Shown here: positions 10,127-21,431 of the stretch, one piece after another
How the letters are laid out: each line of letters begins with the position of its first letter
How positions within the stretch are numbered: position 1 is the first letter of the stretch
Origin: an uncultured SAR116 cluster alpha proteobacterium
Lineage (GTDB): Bacteria; Pseudomonadota; Alphaproteobacteria; Puniceispirillales; Marisalimonadaceae
NCBI GenBank assembly: GCA_902533695.1
Contig: CACAMV010000002.1
Location: forward strand, 17,179-81,178
Reading direction: 5' to 3'
DNA length: 64,000 nt
Notes under the pieces: model-generated
Databases searched by the model: none
What the model saw: only the letters and a program-made list of their open reading frames with translations
What the model was told of the DNA's origin: nothing
Made by a program: the position numbers and the translations under genes

Positions 10127-11494
10127 ATGATAAAAATTTTTAATTCATTAGGTAAAAGTGTTCAAGAGTTTATACCTATGGACAAGAGACATATAAAAAT
10201 TTATGTATGTGGTCCAACTGTCTATGATAAAATTCACATTGGAAACGCAAGACCTTTAGTTGTTTTTGATGTTTTTGTTCGTCTCTTAAAAAAAAGTTTT
10301 GAAAAAGTAACGTATGTTAGAAATATCACTGATGTGGATGATAAAATTAACAAAAAATCAATAGAAACTGGTATACCAATAAATGAGTTAACAAAACAAA
10401 CAATTAAAAATTTTCACTCAGATTGTTTTTATTTAAAAAACATACATCCTGATTTTGAACCTAAGGCTACTGATCACATTAATGAAATGATTGAAATGAT
10501 TAAAGTTTTGATTAAAAAAAATTTTGCTTATGAAGTCTCTGGTAATGTTATGTTTAGAGTTAACAAATTTCATGACTATGGATTGCTTTCAAATAGGACT
10601 TTAGATGAAATGATTGCGGGAGCAAGGGTAGATGTGGCTGATTATAAAGAAAATTCTGCAGATTTTACTTTGTGGAAACCTTCATCTATTGATCTTCCAG
10701 GTTGGGAAAGCCCTTGGGGAAGAGGTCGCCCTGGTTGGCATATAGAATGTTCAGCCATGAGCAAAAAATATTTAGGTGATGAATTCGATATTCATGGCGG
10801 GGGGATAGATTTAGTCTTTCCTCATCATGAAAACGAAATTGCTCAATCATGTTGTGCCAATGAAACTCTAAAAATGGCAAGATACTGGGTTCATAATGGA
10901 TATGTTAATATTGATGAGAAAAAAATGTCTAAATCTGGTAATAATTTTATAACTATATCAGATTTATTACAAAAATTTAATGGGGAGGCTTTAAGATTCT
11001 TTTTACTACAAGCACATTATAGGGCACCTTTAAATTATAAAAAAGCATATTTGAATGATGCCAATAGTTCCCTTTCAAGATTATATAGAGCAGTTGATGG
11101 TTTAGGAGTTGAAGGTGAGCCTGATGAAGAAATACTAAATTCTTTGAAAAATGATTTAAATACACCAAAAGCAATTGCTAGGGCTCATTATTTAGCAGAA
11201 TCTGCAAATAAAGGCAGTAAAGAGGCTGGCCAATTATTGAAAAATTCATCAAAAATTTTGGGGATTTTAGAAAATGATTCAGAAAAATGGTTTAAAGAAG
11301 GAGCAAATCAATTTTTTTCCAGCACTAATGATAATGATATATCTCCTAAAGATATTGAGGAATTAATTAAGAACAGATTGGAAGCAAAAAAATCTAAAAA
11401 TTATAGACTTGCTGATCAAATTCGAAATAATTTATTTAAGAAAGGTATAATTCTTGAAGACCATGTCGATGGAACAAATTGGCGAAGATCATAA
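10127..11494 (+). CDS. cysS: cysteinyl-tRNA synthetase
   Basis: YVCGPTVYDKIHIGNARPLVVFD, GWHIECSAMS, KKMSKSGNN. Confidence 0.96.
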   Translation: MIKIFNSLGKSVQEFIPMDKRHIKIYVCGPTVYDKIHIGNARPLVVFDVFVRLLKKSFEKVTYVRNITDVDDKINKKSIETGIPINELTKQTIKNFHSDCFYLKNIHPDFEPKATDHINEMIEMIKVLIKKNFAYEVSGNVMFRVNKFHDYGLLSNRTLDEMIAGARVDVADYKENSADFTLWKPSSIDLPGWESPWGRGRPGWHIECSAMSKKYLGDEFDIHGGGIDLVFPHHENEIAQSCCANETLKMARYWVHNGYVNIDEKKMSKSGNNFITISDLLQKFNGEALRFFLLQAHYRAPLNYKKAYLNDANSSLSRLYRAVDGLGVEGEPDEEILNSLKNDLNTPKAIARAHYLAESANKGSKEAGQLLKNSSKILGILENDSEKWFKEGANQFFSSTNDNDISPKDIEELIKNRLEAKKSKNYRLADQIRNNLFKKGIILEDHVDGTNWRRS

Positions 11495-11515
11495 AAATTT
11501 AATTTGAGCTTAAAT

Positions 11516-12256
11516 ATGATAAAACCACCAACAATTATTCTGTTCAAGCCACAATTAGGAAGAAATATTGGCTCAGTAATGCGATGCATGGCAAATTTTT
11601 GTTTTTATGATTTGAGGTTAATTCAAGCAAGGGATGGTTGGCCAAATGTTGATGCAAATCCAACATCATCTGGAGCTAAGAGATTTGTAAATGTTAATGT
11701 TTTTCCTTCAATAGAGGATGCATGTAAAGATATTAACTTGTTAATTGCAACAACAATAAGAAAAAGAGATTTAAATATTAGAGAATTAAATATTGATGAT
11801 GCGATTTCTAAAAGTTTTGTTAAAGGAACATCATCGGTTAAAACTGGTTTTTTATTTGGGTGCGAAAATTCAGGTTTATCTAATGAAGAAATAGTTAAGT
11901 CAGATTTTTTTCTATCAATACCTGTTAATCGACAATTTTCATCTTTAAATATTTCACATGCAGTAGGGATCATTTGTTGGGAATTTTATAAAAAACGGTT
12001 CTCTAACGTTTCTGAACTAGTTAATTTACATAATCAAAATTTTAATGAAATGGCTAAAATTAGTGAAAAAGAATATTTTTTTTCGAAGTTGAATGAAATG
12101 TTAAATAAAACTAACTTTATCAAGCAAAATAAAAGTAATGATTCTATTATGCAAATTATAAAAAGCCTATTCAACAAATCTTCATTAACTTCAAAAGAAA
12201 TTAAAATATTAAATGGTGTTATTAAATCCTTATTTCATTACGATAATCAAGCTTGA
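11516..12256 (+). CDS. trmJ: TrmJ-like tRNA/rRNA methyltransferase (SpoU/TrmH family); ORF track start moved to the ATG
   Basis: IILFKPQLGRNIGSVMRCMANF; LFGCENSGLSNEEI; SLNISHAVGIICWE knot motifs. Confidence 0.85.
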   Translation: MIKPPTIILFKPQLGRNIGSVMRCMANFCFYDLRLIQARDGWPNVDANPTSSGAKRFVNVNVFPSIEDACKDINLLIATTIRKRDLNIRELNIDDAISKSFVKGTSSVKTGFLFGCENSGLSNEEIVKSDFFLSIPVNRQFSSLNISHAVGIICWEFYKKRFSNVSELVNLHNQNFNEMAKISEKEYFFSKLNEMLNKTNFIKQNKSNDSIMQIIKSLFNKSSLTSKEIKILNGVIKSLFHYDNQA

Positions 12257-12280
12257 CATTAGATTTACTATCAGTATTGT
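12253..12280 (+). promoter_or_regulatory. possible sigma70 promoter for rpsD
   Basis: TTGACA (12253-12258), 16 nt spacer, TATTGT (12275-12280), ~60 nt upstream of the rpsD ATG. Confidence 0.4.
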
Positions 12281-12340
12281 TAGCTTCAATTAAGTGTAGA
12301 ATGAATTATTATCAAATTAAAAAGTTAAATATGGTGAGTG

Positions 12341-12967
12341 ATGGCAAAATCTAATCATAAAAGATTGAGTTCTAAACATAAAATAGATCGTAGACTTGGT
12401 GTAAATTTATGGGGGAGACCAAAATCTCCTTTAAATCTTCGGGACTATGCTCCTGGTCAACATGGTCAAAGAAGAAAAAAACCTACAGATTTTGGTGTTC
12501 AGCTAATGGCTAAACAAAAGTTAAAAGGTTATTATGGAAATATTGGTGAGAAACAATTTAAGAAATATTATGTTGAAGCAGTAAGAAAAAAAGGTGATAC
12601 AGGTGCTAATTTAGTTGGTATTTTAGAATCAAGGTTAGATGCAGTGATTTATAGAATGAAACTAGCTCCGACTGTTTTTGCTTGCAGACAACTGATTAAC
12701 CATGGTCATATTTTGGTTAATGGTAAAAGATGTAATATACCTTCAAGAATGTTAACTGTAGAGGACAAAATCATTCTTAATGAAAAAGGAAGAAACATTC
12801 CCTCTGTAATGCAAGCCATTTCATCATCAGAAAGAGATGTTCCGGATTATATAGAGGCTGATCATTCAAAGTTTGCAGGTGGTTTAATACGGATACCATT
12901 GCCTGATGAAATACCTTACCCTGTACAAATGGAAACTAACTTAGTAATTGAGTACTACTCAAGATAA
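12341..12967 (+). CDS. rpsD: 30S ribosomal protein S4
   Basis: [48 protein letters not shown] at 12341 preferred over GTG at 12338. Confidence 0.97.
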   Translation: MAKSNHKRLSSKHKIDRRLGVNLWGRPKSPLNLRDYAPGQHGQRRKKPTDFGVQLMAKQKLKGYYGNIGEKQFKKYYVEAVRKKGDTGANLVGILESRLDAVIYRMKLAPTVFACRQLINHGHILVNGKRCNIPSRMLTVEDKIILNEKGRNIPSVMQAISSSERDVPDYIEADHSKFAGGLIRIPLPDEIPYPVQMETNLVIEYYSR

Positions 12968-13264
12968 ATAGATGTTCTAATTAATATTAAATTATTCCTT
13001 CAATTTAAACAGTTAATCCATATTTCTTAATAGAATCTATATTTGAATAAAAGTGTTTCTGGTTTTGAGTTTAGATTGTGATATTCAACTTTGCTAAACT
13101 TGCAGATAAATCCATAGCAAACCTACTATGTTCTTCATTTAATACATCTGCCCCGTAATTTGAGCAAATATTATAAATTAAAAGCATGAACAGATTTTTT
13201 ACCAAACCTGTTTATGAATTAAAAAAGAATTAGTTTAAATCAGTAATAATTATTAAAAAAAACT

Positions 13265-15502
13265 TTAGTTCTCCTCAAGTCTTTCTAAAACTTTAGGTGG
13301 AGACATCGGAAGACTATAGAATCTTTTACCAAGGGCATTATAAATTGCATTAGCAATAGCGGCTAAAGGAGGAACAATAGGCACTTCCCCTACACCTCGA
13401 ACACCTTGTGGATGTTTTGGATTTGGTACTTCTACTAAAACAGTATCTATCATCGGTAAATCCGAACAAACTGGAATTCTATAATCTAAAAATCCTGGGT
13501 TATCTAAATGGCCTTTATTGTCATAGATATACTCTTCATTTAAAGCCCAACCAATACCCTGAGCGACACCTCCTTGAAGTTGTCCTTCTACATAAGCAGG
13601 ATGAATAGCTTTTCCAACATCTTGAACGGCTGTATATCTTATTACCCTAGCAATACCTAATTCAACATCTACTTCAACATCACATATGTGAGTTGCAAAG
13701 CCGCCTTCAGCACCAACAGTATTAACCTGATGTCCTGCTCCAATAGGTCCACCAGTTGGGGTTGCTTTGTCAGCTATTTCAGCTAGGGATAATGGTTTAA
13801 ATTTTCCAGCATTTGCTCCAGCTGGTCTTGCTTCACCATTCTCCCAGTCTATGGCATCTTTATCTATATCCCAAATTTGAGCTGCTCTTTCCTTTAAAAT
13901 ATTTATGACTTCATTGGTTGACTCAGTAACAACCATAGCAGAAGCAAATAATACTCTGCTACCACCAGTTAAATTACTGTACCCAATAGTAGCTGTATCA
14001 CCTATAAGAACTGAAACTCTTCCTACATCTATTCCTAAAAGTTCTGCTGTTATGTTTGCGATAGATGCTCTAGAACCTCCAATGTCAGGATGTCCTGTAG
14101 TTACTACAACATTACCATCTTCAGTTATATTAACTTGAGCACAAGACTCACCGCCAGCATTAAACCAGAAACCACTTGCCACTCCTCTACCTTGAAATTT
14201 TTGTAATGGCAATTTGTAGTGTGGATGAACAAGGGCAGCTTGAACTGTTTCTAAATAACCCATTTTGGGGTATTTAGGGCCATGAACAGCTTGAGTTCCC
14301 TCTTTTGCTGCATTTTTTAAACGAAATTCAAGTGGACACATTTTAATTGCTTCAGCTAATTCATCTAGAACACATTCCACAGCATATGCACCTATGGGAG
14401 CTCCAGGAGCACGATATGCAGCAACTTTTGATCTATTAGACACAACGTCAAAACCTATTGTATGTGCATTTGGCACTTCATATGGTGCCAAGCAACAACC
14501 TGCAGCTCCTCTGATTGGAGATCCAGGAAAAGCTCCTGCTTGCAAATAAAAAATTCCTTTTGCAGCAGTGATTTTTCCATCATTTTTAACTCCAATCTTA
14601 ACTGTGCTTTTAGATGCTGAAGTTGGCCCACTAGCTCTCATTACTTCTTCTCTTGTCATAACCATTTTCACAGGTCTACCTGATTTTTTTGACAGAATTG
14701 CTGCAACAGGTTCTAAATAAACTATAGTTTTCCCACCAAAACCTCCTCCAATTTCTGCTGGTATTGCTCTAATATTACTTTGTGGAACACCAGTAATATA
14801 TGATGTCATAGCCCTGACCATAAACTGACCCTGACTTGAGCTCCAAATAACCATTTTATCATCAGGGGCAACACTAACTAAACAAGCGTGGGTTTCTAAG
14901 TAACCTTGATGGACAGCAGCTGTTTCAAAATTTTTTTCTATTATTACATCAGCTTCTTTAAAACCTTTTTCAATATTACCTTTTGAATGTTCTAATGTGC
15001 CAGCGATATTTGATGATTTATTATTATGTTTGATGAAATCATGTAAAATTGGTGCATCACCTTTGATTGCATCATCTATTTCAATTGCCCATGGTAGAAC
15101 TTCATAGTCAACTTCTATTAATTCACAAGCTTTTTGCGCAATTTCTTCAGTTTTAGCAGCTACCGCAGCTACTGGATGACCATGAAATAATACTTTTTCT
15201 TTTGCAAGTACATTTCTTGACATCCATCTCATGTCTTGAATGCCTAGAATCACTGGTGAATCGATTGGAAAATCAACACAATCTTTTGAGGTTGCTATTG
15301 AATAAACACCTTTTAATGACTGTGCTTTTTCAACATTTATTGATTTGATTTTCGCATGAGGATATGGGCTTCTTAAAACTTTCCCCCAAACCATGCCTGG
15401 CATTGTAGTATCTGCAGCATACTCAGCTCTACCAGTAACTTTTTCGGCTCCGTCCGGGCGGATTGTATTTTTCCCAATCCACTTATTACTCATCTCATTC
15501 AT
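13265..15502 (-). CDS. xanthine dehydrogenase-family molybdopterin-binding subunit (CoxL-like)
   Basis: GRAEYAADTTMPGM, EIGGGFGGKT, AYRAPGAP active-site loop, GVGE catalytic Glu region. Confidence 0.92.
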   Translation of the reverse strand: MNEMSNKWIGKNTIRPDGAEKVTGRAEYAADTTMPGMVWGKVLRSPYPHAKIKSINVEKAQSLKGVYSIATSKDCVDFPIDSPVILGIQDMRWMSRNVLAKEKVLFHGHPVAAVAAKTEEIAQKACELIEVDYEVLPWAIEIDDAIKGDAPILHDFIKHNNKSSNIAGTLEHSKGNIEKGFKEADVIIEKNFETAAVHQGYLETHACLVSVAPDDKMVIWSSSQGQFMVRAMTSYITGVPQSNIRAIPAEIGGGFGGKTIVYLEPVAAILSKKSGRPVKMVMTREEVMRASGPTSASKSTVKIGVKNDGKITAAKGIFYLQAGAFPGSPIRGAAGCCLAPYEVPNAHTIGFDVVSNRSKVAAYRAPGAPIGAYAVECVLDELAEAIKMCPLEFRLKNAAKEGTQAVHGPKYPKMGYLETVQAALVHPHYKLPLQKFQGRGVASGFWFNAGGESCAQVNITEDGNVVVTTGHPDIGGSRASIANITAELLGIDVGRVSVLIGDTATIGYSNLTGGSRVLFASAMVVTESTNEVINILKERAAQIWDIDKDAIDWENGEARPAGANAGKFKPLSLAEIADKATPTGGPIGAGHQVNTVGAEGGFATHICDVEVDVELGIARVIRYTAVQDVGKAIHPAYVEGQLQGGVAQGIGWALNEEYIYDNKGHLDNPGFLDYRIPVCSDLPMIDTVLVEVPNPKHPQGVRGVGEVPIVPPLAAIANAIYNALGKRFYSLPMSPPKVLERLEEN

Positions 15503-15981
15503 TATGCTTTCTCCTTCATCTCATCCGATGCTGCTTGAACAGCCCTAACAATTTTATCATATCCTGTACATCTACAAAGATTTCCAGCTAACCAAAAACG
15601 TATCTCAGTTTCTGTTGGCGAGGGATTTTTATCTAGTAGAGATTTTGCCGCAACAAGCATGCCTGGTGTACAAATTCCGCATTGTAAAGCGGCATGTTCC
15701 AAAAACTTTTTTTGAAGAATATGAAAATTTCCATTTTTTGTCATTCCTTCAATGGTATTAATCTCTTTACCCTCAGCCTCAGCAGCAAGCATGAGACATG
15801 AGCATACTAACCTATTATTTAATGTGACACTACAAGCACCGCAATCTCCGGAACTACAAACTTCTTTTGACCCAGTCAAATTAAGCTGATTTCTAAGAAC
15901 GTCAAGCATTGTGTCATAAGGTTGACACAAATATTCAGTTTCTTCACCATTTATTTTTGTTGTTACATGAATTTTTGACAT
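15502..15981 (-). CDS. (2Fe-2S)-binding molybdenum hydroxylase small subunit (CoxS-like)
   Basis: CSSGDCGACSVTLNNRLVCSC and CGICTPGM...CRCTGY. Confidence 0.95.
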   Translation of the reverse strand: MSKIHVTTKINGEETEYLCQPYDTMLDVLRNQLNLTGSKEVCSSGDCGACSVTLNNRLVCSCLMLAAEAEGKEINTIEGMTKNGNFHILQKKFLEHAALQCGICTPGMLVAAKSLLDKNPSPTETEIRFWLAGNLCRCTGYDKIVRAVQAASDEMKEKA

Positions 15982-15985
15982 AAGT

Positions 15986-16855
15986 TTATACCTTTAATGC
16001 TCTTTCTTTTGCTATTTGTATAGCTCTTTTAAATAAAACACCCGAAACTTTTTTTCTATAAGTTATAGTGCCTCTTTTATCGTCAATTGGCTTACAAGCA
16101 TTCTGACAAGCTTTTGCTGCTTCATTCAAAACATCATCTTCTAACTTTGAACCAATAATTATTTTTGCAGCTTGATCAACAAGAAGGGCTGTTGGAGCAA
16201 CGGCACCCAATGCTATTCTTGCATCAATACATTTGTCGCCGTCCATACTTATATTAACTGCGCAACCTACAACAGCAATGTCCATCTCAGTTCTGGGAAT
16301 CATTCTTAAATAACTATCTGAAGAACTAGGTTCTCTATCTGGAAAATCAAATTGAGTAACAATTTCCCCTTTTTGTAAATTTGTTTTTCCTGGTCCTAAA
16401 TTAATTTTTTCTACAGGGATAGACCTTATTCCATTTGGTCCATGAACTTTAGCTAATGCCCCAGATGCAATAAGGGCTGGTACACTATCTCCAGCAGGAG
16501 AAGCATTACATAAGTTTCCACCTAAGGATGCTCTACCTTGAATTTGTTCAGATCCAATTAACCTTAGGGCTTCCAAAACACCTGGCCAGTTTTTTCCAAA
16601 TTTATTATGTTCAGCTAGGGAAGCTCCAGAAACTGCGGCACCTACTGTAAACGATCCATTACCATTATCAATAATTTCTTGAAGTTCTCTAATGTTTTTT
16701 ATATCAATGATTTTGTCAGGTTTTGTAAAACCATTTCTTATTTGTACCAAAAGATCAGTGCCACCTGCTAAAAGCTTTACACTTCCTTCACTACTTGAAA
16801 AAAATTTTACTGCTTCATCTATTGTATTGGGTGTTAAAAATGTTCCCTGTATCAT
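15986..16855 (-). CDS. FAD-binding molybdenum hydroxylase medium subunit (CoxM-like)
   Basis: LLAGGTDLLVQIR; ASLGGNLCNASPAGDSVPAL. Confidence 0.94.
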   Translation of the reverse strand: MIQGTFLTPNTIDEAVKFFSSSEGSVKLLAGGTDLLVQIRNGFTKPDKIIDIKNIRELQEIIDNGNGSFTVGAAVSGASLAEHNKFGKNWPGVLEALRLIGSEQIQGRASLGGNLCNASPAGDSVPALIASGALAKVHGPNGIRSIPVEKINLGPGKTNLQKGEIVTQFDFPDREPSSSDSYLRMIPRTEMDIAVVGCAVNISMDGDKCIDARIALGAVAPTALLVDQAAKIIIGSKLEDDVLNEAAKACQNACKPIDDKRGTITYRKKVSGVLFKRAIQIAKERALKV

Positions 16856-16893
16856 GTAATCTCCAAAATTTAAAATTTTAAAATAATTCCTTA

Positions 16894-17223
16894 TTAATTT
16901 ACTTTAATTCCCTTCTCATCTAAATAATCAGATAATTCTCCATTTTCGTGCATTTCTCTAATAATATCACATCCACCAATAAATTCCTTTTTTACATATA
17001 ATTGGGGTATTGTTGGCCAATTAGAGAATTCTTTAATACCTTCACGTATTTCTTGATCTTGCAGAACATTTACAGTATCAAACTTAACTCCCAAATGATT
17101 GAGAACTCCTACAACCGCAGCAGAGAAACCACATTGAGGCATTGAAGGAGTTCCTTTCATGAAGAGCATGACATCAGAATTATTAATTAAATTTTCAATT
17201 TTATTTTTTATATTATCAATCAT
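16894..17223 (-). CDS. grxD: monothiol glutaredoxin (Grx4 type)
   Basis: MLFMKGTPSMPQCGFSAAVV; NWPTIPQLYVKKEFIGGCDI. Confidence 0.95.
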   Translation of the reverse strand: MIDNIKNKIENLINNSDVMLFMKGTPSMPQCGFSAAVVGVLNHLGVKFDTVNVLQDQEIREGIKEFSNWPTIPQLYVKKEFIGGCDIIREMHENGELSDYLDEKGIKVN

Positions 17224-17225
17224 TT

Positions 17226-17471
17226 TTAATCTCCATTCTTTGGCGTAGATGTATTTAAAGCTAATGCATGAAGTTCATTCCCCATTCTTCCTTCTAATGC
17301 ATTATAGACCATTTGATGTTGTTGAACTTTTGTCTTACCTAAAAACTTTTTACTTTCAATGTATGCTGCATAATGATCTCCATCACCTCTAAGATCATCT
17401 ATTTTAATAATAGCATCAGGAAAAACTTTTAATAATAAATCTTCAATTTCAATAGCTTTCATTGGCATCAA
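17226..17471 (-). CDS. BolA family protein
   Basis: 81 aa, DGDHYAAYIESKKFLGKTKVQQHQMVYNALEGRM; adjacent to grxD. Confidence 0.93.
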   Translation of the reverse strand: MMPMKAIEIEDLLLKVFPDAIIKIDDLRGDGDHYAAYIESKKFLGKTKVQQHQMVYNALEGRMGNELHALALNTSTPKNGD

Positions 17472-17479
17472 TTAATCCT

Positions 17480-19759
17480 TTAATCTAATAATATTTTTGG
17501 TAAAGCTGATTCATACAGATTATAACATTTTTTTGTTGAAAATCCATCATAATTTCCTAATTTAATCATAGATTTTTTGTTTGTAATACCTAAATCAAAA
17601 ACTTTAATATCATTTTTATTCGCTTTAGTGATTATTTTAGCTGGATCATTTGTAGCAATTAAAATTCTAGCTTGATCTTCACCAAAACACCATCCGTGAA
17701 GTTTATAAATATTACTTCTATTTAAGTTCATTAATTTTTTTGGTAAGTTTATGTTCATCCCCAGATTATTTTTAAAAAGCATTTCCATTAATGAAGGGAG
17801 AAGACCGCCATCAGAAATGTCATGTGCCGCAATAATTAGATCATTAGCATGAATTTGCGTAAGGAAATCAATTATAATCTTTTCTTGTTTAAGATTTACC
17901 TCTGGAACCTTGCCATCACATTGTGAATATAATATTTCTTGATATAAGCTTGAACCAAGCCATCCATCATCTTTCTGATCATCTTGGCCTAAAATTAATA
18001 TTGTATTTTTATTTTTGGCATTTTTTTTAATTACCTTATTTATATCTTGAATTACCCCGACCATCCCAATAACTGGAGTAGGTAAAATGCTTTTTCCATT
18101 CGTTTCATTGTACAAAGAAACATTTCCTGAAACTACTGGAGTATTTAGAAATTCGCAGCTCTTTTTAATTCCTTCTATAGTTGCAACAATTTGACCCATT
18201 ATTTCTTTTTTTTCTGGATTGCCAAAATTAAGATTGTTAGTTACTGCAAGAGGTTTGGCACCCGAACAACATATGTTTCTAGCAGCTTCAATTACTGCTA
18301 ACATAGCACCCATTTTAGGGTTGTTTTTAACATACCTAGAATTACAGTCAGTAGAAATGGCAATTCCTTTACCGGAAAAATTGTTTTTATCAGATTTATG
18401 AACTTTAACAATAGATGAATTGCTCTCAGAATCTGTCACAACTGTATCTCCCATAACAGAACTGTCATATTGTTCGAATATCCATCTTTTTGAACCAAAA
18501 TTGACATTTTCCATTATTTTGAAAAGTATCTCCTTAATGGTTTTTTTTATATAAATATCTTTAGAGTGAATTTTATTATTACAGTTTTTAATTTTATAAT
18601 CTCTATTATATTCAGGTGCCTCATCCACCAACATTTTTAATGGTAGGTCACATACTGTTTTGTTGTTTTTCTCCAAAAGAATTTTTTTGTTGTTTGTTAT
18701 TTTTCCAATTATAGAAAAATCTAAATCCCATTTCTTAAAAATTTTTTCGGCCTCATTTTCTGATCCTTTTTTTAAAATCATTAACATTCTCTCTTGACTT
18801 TCGGAAAGCATAATTTCATAGCTTGACATATTTTTTTCTCGAACTGGGATCTTATCTAAGTTTAAAAAAATGCCTAAATTACCTTTTGAAGCCATTTCTA
18901 CGCTTGAACTAGTTAGACCTGCTGCACCCATATCTTGAATGGATAAAATGATATCTGTTTTCATTAATTCTAAACAAGATTCTAGCAACAATTTTCCAGT
19001 AAATGGATCTCCAACTTGTATTGTAGGTTTTTTCTCTTCAGTATTATTTGAAAATTCTGCAGAAGCCATGGTGGCACCATGTATACCATCTCGGCCAGTT
19101 TTTGCGCCAACATATATTACTGGATTCCCAATTCCAGTAGCTTTTGAGTAAAATATTTTATTTTTTTTTGCAAGTCCTATAGCCATTGCATTTACCAAAA
19201 TATTTTTATTGTAAGATTTGTGAAAGTATGTTTCACCCCCTACTGTAGGAACACCTATACAGTTACCATATCCTCCAATTCCAGCTACAACACCATTGAG
19301 AAGATGTTTGGTTAAAGGGTTAATGGTTTCTCCAAAACGTAAAACATTCATTAGTGCAATTGGTCTTGCTCCCATTGTGAAAATATCTCTTAAAATTCCA
19401 CCAACACCTGTTGCAGCTCCTTGATATGGTTCTATAAATGATGGATGATTATGAGATTCAATTTTAAAAACTATTGCATCATTTCCACCAATGTCTATTA
19501 CACCTGCATTTTCCCCAGGACCTTGAATAACTTGTATACCTTGAGTTGGAAGTTTCTTTAACCATTTTTTCGTACTTTTATATGAGCAATGTTCCGAAAA
19601 CATCGCGGAAAAAATTCCTGTTTCAGTAACATTTGGAATACGTTTTAAATTTTTACAAATTAATTCAAATTCCTCAGGAGTTAATCCCATCTTAATTGCT
19701 TGCTTTAATGAACATTTTTTTAAAGAAAAAAATTCATTGTTAATTCTAGTTGATTTCAT
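17480..19759 (-). CDS. purL: phosphoribosylformylglycinamidine synthase subunit PurL
   Basis: [40 protein letters not shown]; next to purQ and purS. Confidence 0.97.
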   Translation of the reverse strand: MKSTRINNEFFSLKKCSLKQAIKMGLTPEEFELICKNLKRIPNVTETGIFSAMFSEHCSYKSTKKWLKKLPTQGIQVIQGPGENAGVIDIGGNDAIVFKIESHNHPSFIEPYQGAATGVGGILRDIFTMGARPIALMNVLRFGETINPLTKHLLNGVVAGIGGYGNCIGVPTVGGETYFHKSYNKNILVNAMAIGLAKKNKIFYSKATGIGNPVIYVGAKTGRDGIHGATMASAEFSNNTEEKKPTIQVGDPFTGKLLLESCLELMKTDIILSIQDMGAAGLTSSSVEMASKGNLGIFLNLDKIPVREKNMSSYEIMLSESQERMLMILKKGSENEAEKIFKKWDLDFSIIGKITNNKKILLEKNNKTVCDLPLKMLVDEAPEYNRDYKIKNCNNKIHSKDIYIKKTIKEILFKIMENVNFGSKRWIFEQYDSSVMGDTVVTDSESNSSIVKVHKSDKNNFSGKGIAISTDCNSRYVKNNPKMGAMLAVIEAARNICCSGAKPLAVTNNLNFGNPEKKEIMGQIVATIEGIKKSCEFLNTPVVSGNVSLYNETNGKSILPTPVIGMVGVIQDINKVIKKNAKNKNTILILGQDDQKDDGWLGSSLYQEILYSQCDGKVPEVNLKQEKIIIDFLTQIHANDLIIAAHDISDGGLLPSLMEMLFKNNLGMNINLPKKLMNLNRSNIYKLHGWCFGEDQARILIATNDPAKIITKANKNDIKVFDLGITNKKSMIKLGNYDGFSTKKCYNLYESALPKILLD

Positions 19760-19763
19760 GAAA

Positions 19764-20438
19764 TTAACCTAAAAGGTGATTAAATAAGGATTTGAAAAAA
19801 AATTTTCCGTCTTGTGATGAATGATAGGTGTTAATGGCTCTTTCTGGATGAGGCATCATTCCTAACACCTTGCCATTTTCTGACAAGATTCCAGCAATAT
19901 TGTTTTTTGAACCATTTGGGTTCTCTGAGTCTAAATATTTAAATGCGATTTGTCCTTTATCTTCTAATTTTTTTAACAATTGATCATTTGCATAATAATT
20001 TCCTTCATTATGTGCTATAGGCACATTTATTATAGAACCTGATCTCAAACCTCTAGTGAAAGGACTTTCGATTGTAGATTGAGTTATAAGCGATACATTC
20101 TTGCACAAAAACTTTAAATTTTGATTATTTATAAGAGAACCTGATAATAAATCTGTTTCTAATAGAATTTGAAATCCATTACAAACTCCGAGAATTGCAC
20201 TTCCTCGAGAATAATGATTTTTTATAGCATTTATAATTGGTGACTTTGCTGCAATTGCACCGCATCTTAAATAATCTCCAAAACTAAAACCTCCTGGAAT
20301 AACAACTAAATCTAAATTAGGAATTTCGGTATCTTTGTGCCATAATCTGATTGGATTTTTGTTTGAAAATTTTTTAATAGCGACTTCAATATCTCTATCA
20401 CAATTTGAGCCAGGAAAAACTATAATACCAGTTCTCAT
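19764..20438 (-). CDS. purQ: phosphoribosylformylglycinamidine synthase subunit PurQ
   Basis: [30 protein letters not shown] class I amidotransferase. Confidence 0.96.
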   Translation of the reverse strand: MRTGIIVFPGSNCDRDIEVAIKKFSNKNPIRLWHKDTEIPNLDLVVIPGGFSFGDYLRCGAIAAKSPIINAIKNHYSRGSAILGVCNGFQILLETDLLSGSLINNQNLKFLCKNVSLITQSTIESPFTRGLRSGSIINVPIAHNEGNYYANDQLLKKLEDKGQIAFKYLDSENPNGSKNNIAGILSENGKVLGMMPHPERAINTYHSSQDGKFFFKSLFNHLLG

Positions 20439-20440
20439 AT

Positions 20441-20689
20441 TTAGCGATCCTTTAAAACAATTATTTCATGATCTTCAATTGTACTGTTAACAAGCAACTT
20501 ATTACACATTTCTTCTGCATATTTGAAAGCATTTTTTTCGTCATTTTCATCTATAGATATCAAAATTTGTTTACCCTTTTCTAAATCGTTAATTTTGTTA
20601 AATCCAAGATTATTTAATGATTTTTTAATAGCTTTGGCTTCTGGGTCTAAAATTTCTTTTTTTGGAAAAATATTTATCAAAACTTTCAT
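20441..20689 (-). CDS. purS: phosphoribosylformylglycinamidine synthase subunit PurS
   Basis: 82 aa; DPEAKAIKKSLNNLGF; position between purC and purQ. Confidence 0.92.
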   Translation of the reverse strand: MKVLINIFPKKEILDPEAKAIKKSLNNLGFNKINDLEKGKQILISIDENDEKNAFKYAEEMCNKLLVNSTIEDHEIIVLKDR

Positions 20690-20693
20690 TTAT

Positions 20694-21425
20694 TTAATCT
20701 AATTTTAATTTTAATCTTTTTGCAACTTCTTTATATCCTTCTAAAAGGTTACCCAAATTTTTACGAAAAATATCTTTGTCTAACTTTCTAAAAGAACTCT
20801 TATCCCATAATCTACAATTATCAGGACTAATTTCATCTGCTAAAATTAATTTCTCTGAATTATCTATTTTGTATTTTCCAAATTCTAACTTAAAATCAAT
20901 TAATTCTATATCAATTTTGTTAAAAATAGTTTTTAAAATTTTGTTAATTTTTATTGAATAATGTTTAATTAATTTCAATTCATGATTGTTAGCCAAATTA
21001 AACTCTTTTATATGATTTTCATTGACCAAAGGATCATTTAAGTTATCATCTTTTAAGAAAAACTCTATTAAAGGTTTAGAAAATTTTAATCCTTCTTTGA
21101 TACCATATCTTTTGATGATTGATCCTGAACCTATGTTTCTTACAACGACTTCTATTGGAATTATGTTTACTTTTTTAATTAATTGTTCTCTTTGATTTAT
21201 TCTTTTGATTAAGTGTGTAGGAATACCTTTCCTTTCTAAACAAAGCATAAGATATTCAGAAATAAAATTATTTATAACTCCTTTCATGTTTATTACATCA
21301 TGTTTTTTTGCATTGAAGGCAGTTGCATCATCTTTAAAATATTGAATTAATGTATTTGGTGCCGACCCTAAATAAAGTTTTTTTGCTTTACCTTCGTAAA
21401 CTATTTGTTCTTTATCTTTATTCAT
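20694..21425 (-). CDS. purC: phosphoribosylaminoimidazole-succinocarboxamide synthase
   Basis: YEGKAKKLY; IPTHLIKR; LIDFKLEFGK; ILADEISPDNCRLWD. Confidence 0.95.
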   Translation of the reverse strand: MNKDKEQIVYEGKAKKLYLGSAPNTLIQYFKDDATAFNAKKHDVINMKGVINNFISEYLMLCLERKGIPTHLIKRINQREQLIKKVNIIPIEVVVRNIGSGSIIKRYGIKEGLKFSKPLIEFFLKDDNLNDPLVNENHIKEFNLANNHELKLIKHYSIKINKILKTIFNKIDIELIDFKLEFGKYKIDNSEKLILADEISPDNCRLWDKSSFRKLDKDIFRKNLGNLLEGYKEVAKRLKLKLD

Positions 21426-21431
21426 TAAAAC

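Noticed and set aside
11623-11973. 116 aa minus-strand ORF
   Set aside because: Antisense to trmJ-like gene; shadow ORF.
13265-16855. Aerobic CO dehydrogenase
   Set aside because: Large subunit active-site loop is AYRAPGAP, lacking the CSFR or GAGR CODH loops; no coxDEF genes adjacent.
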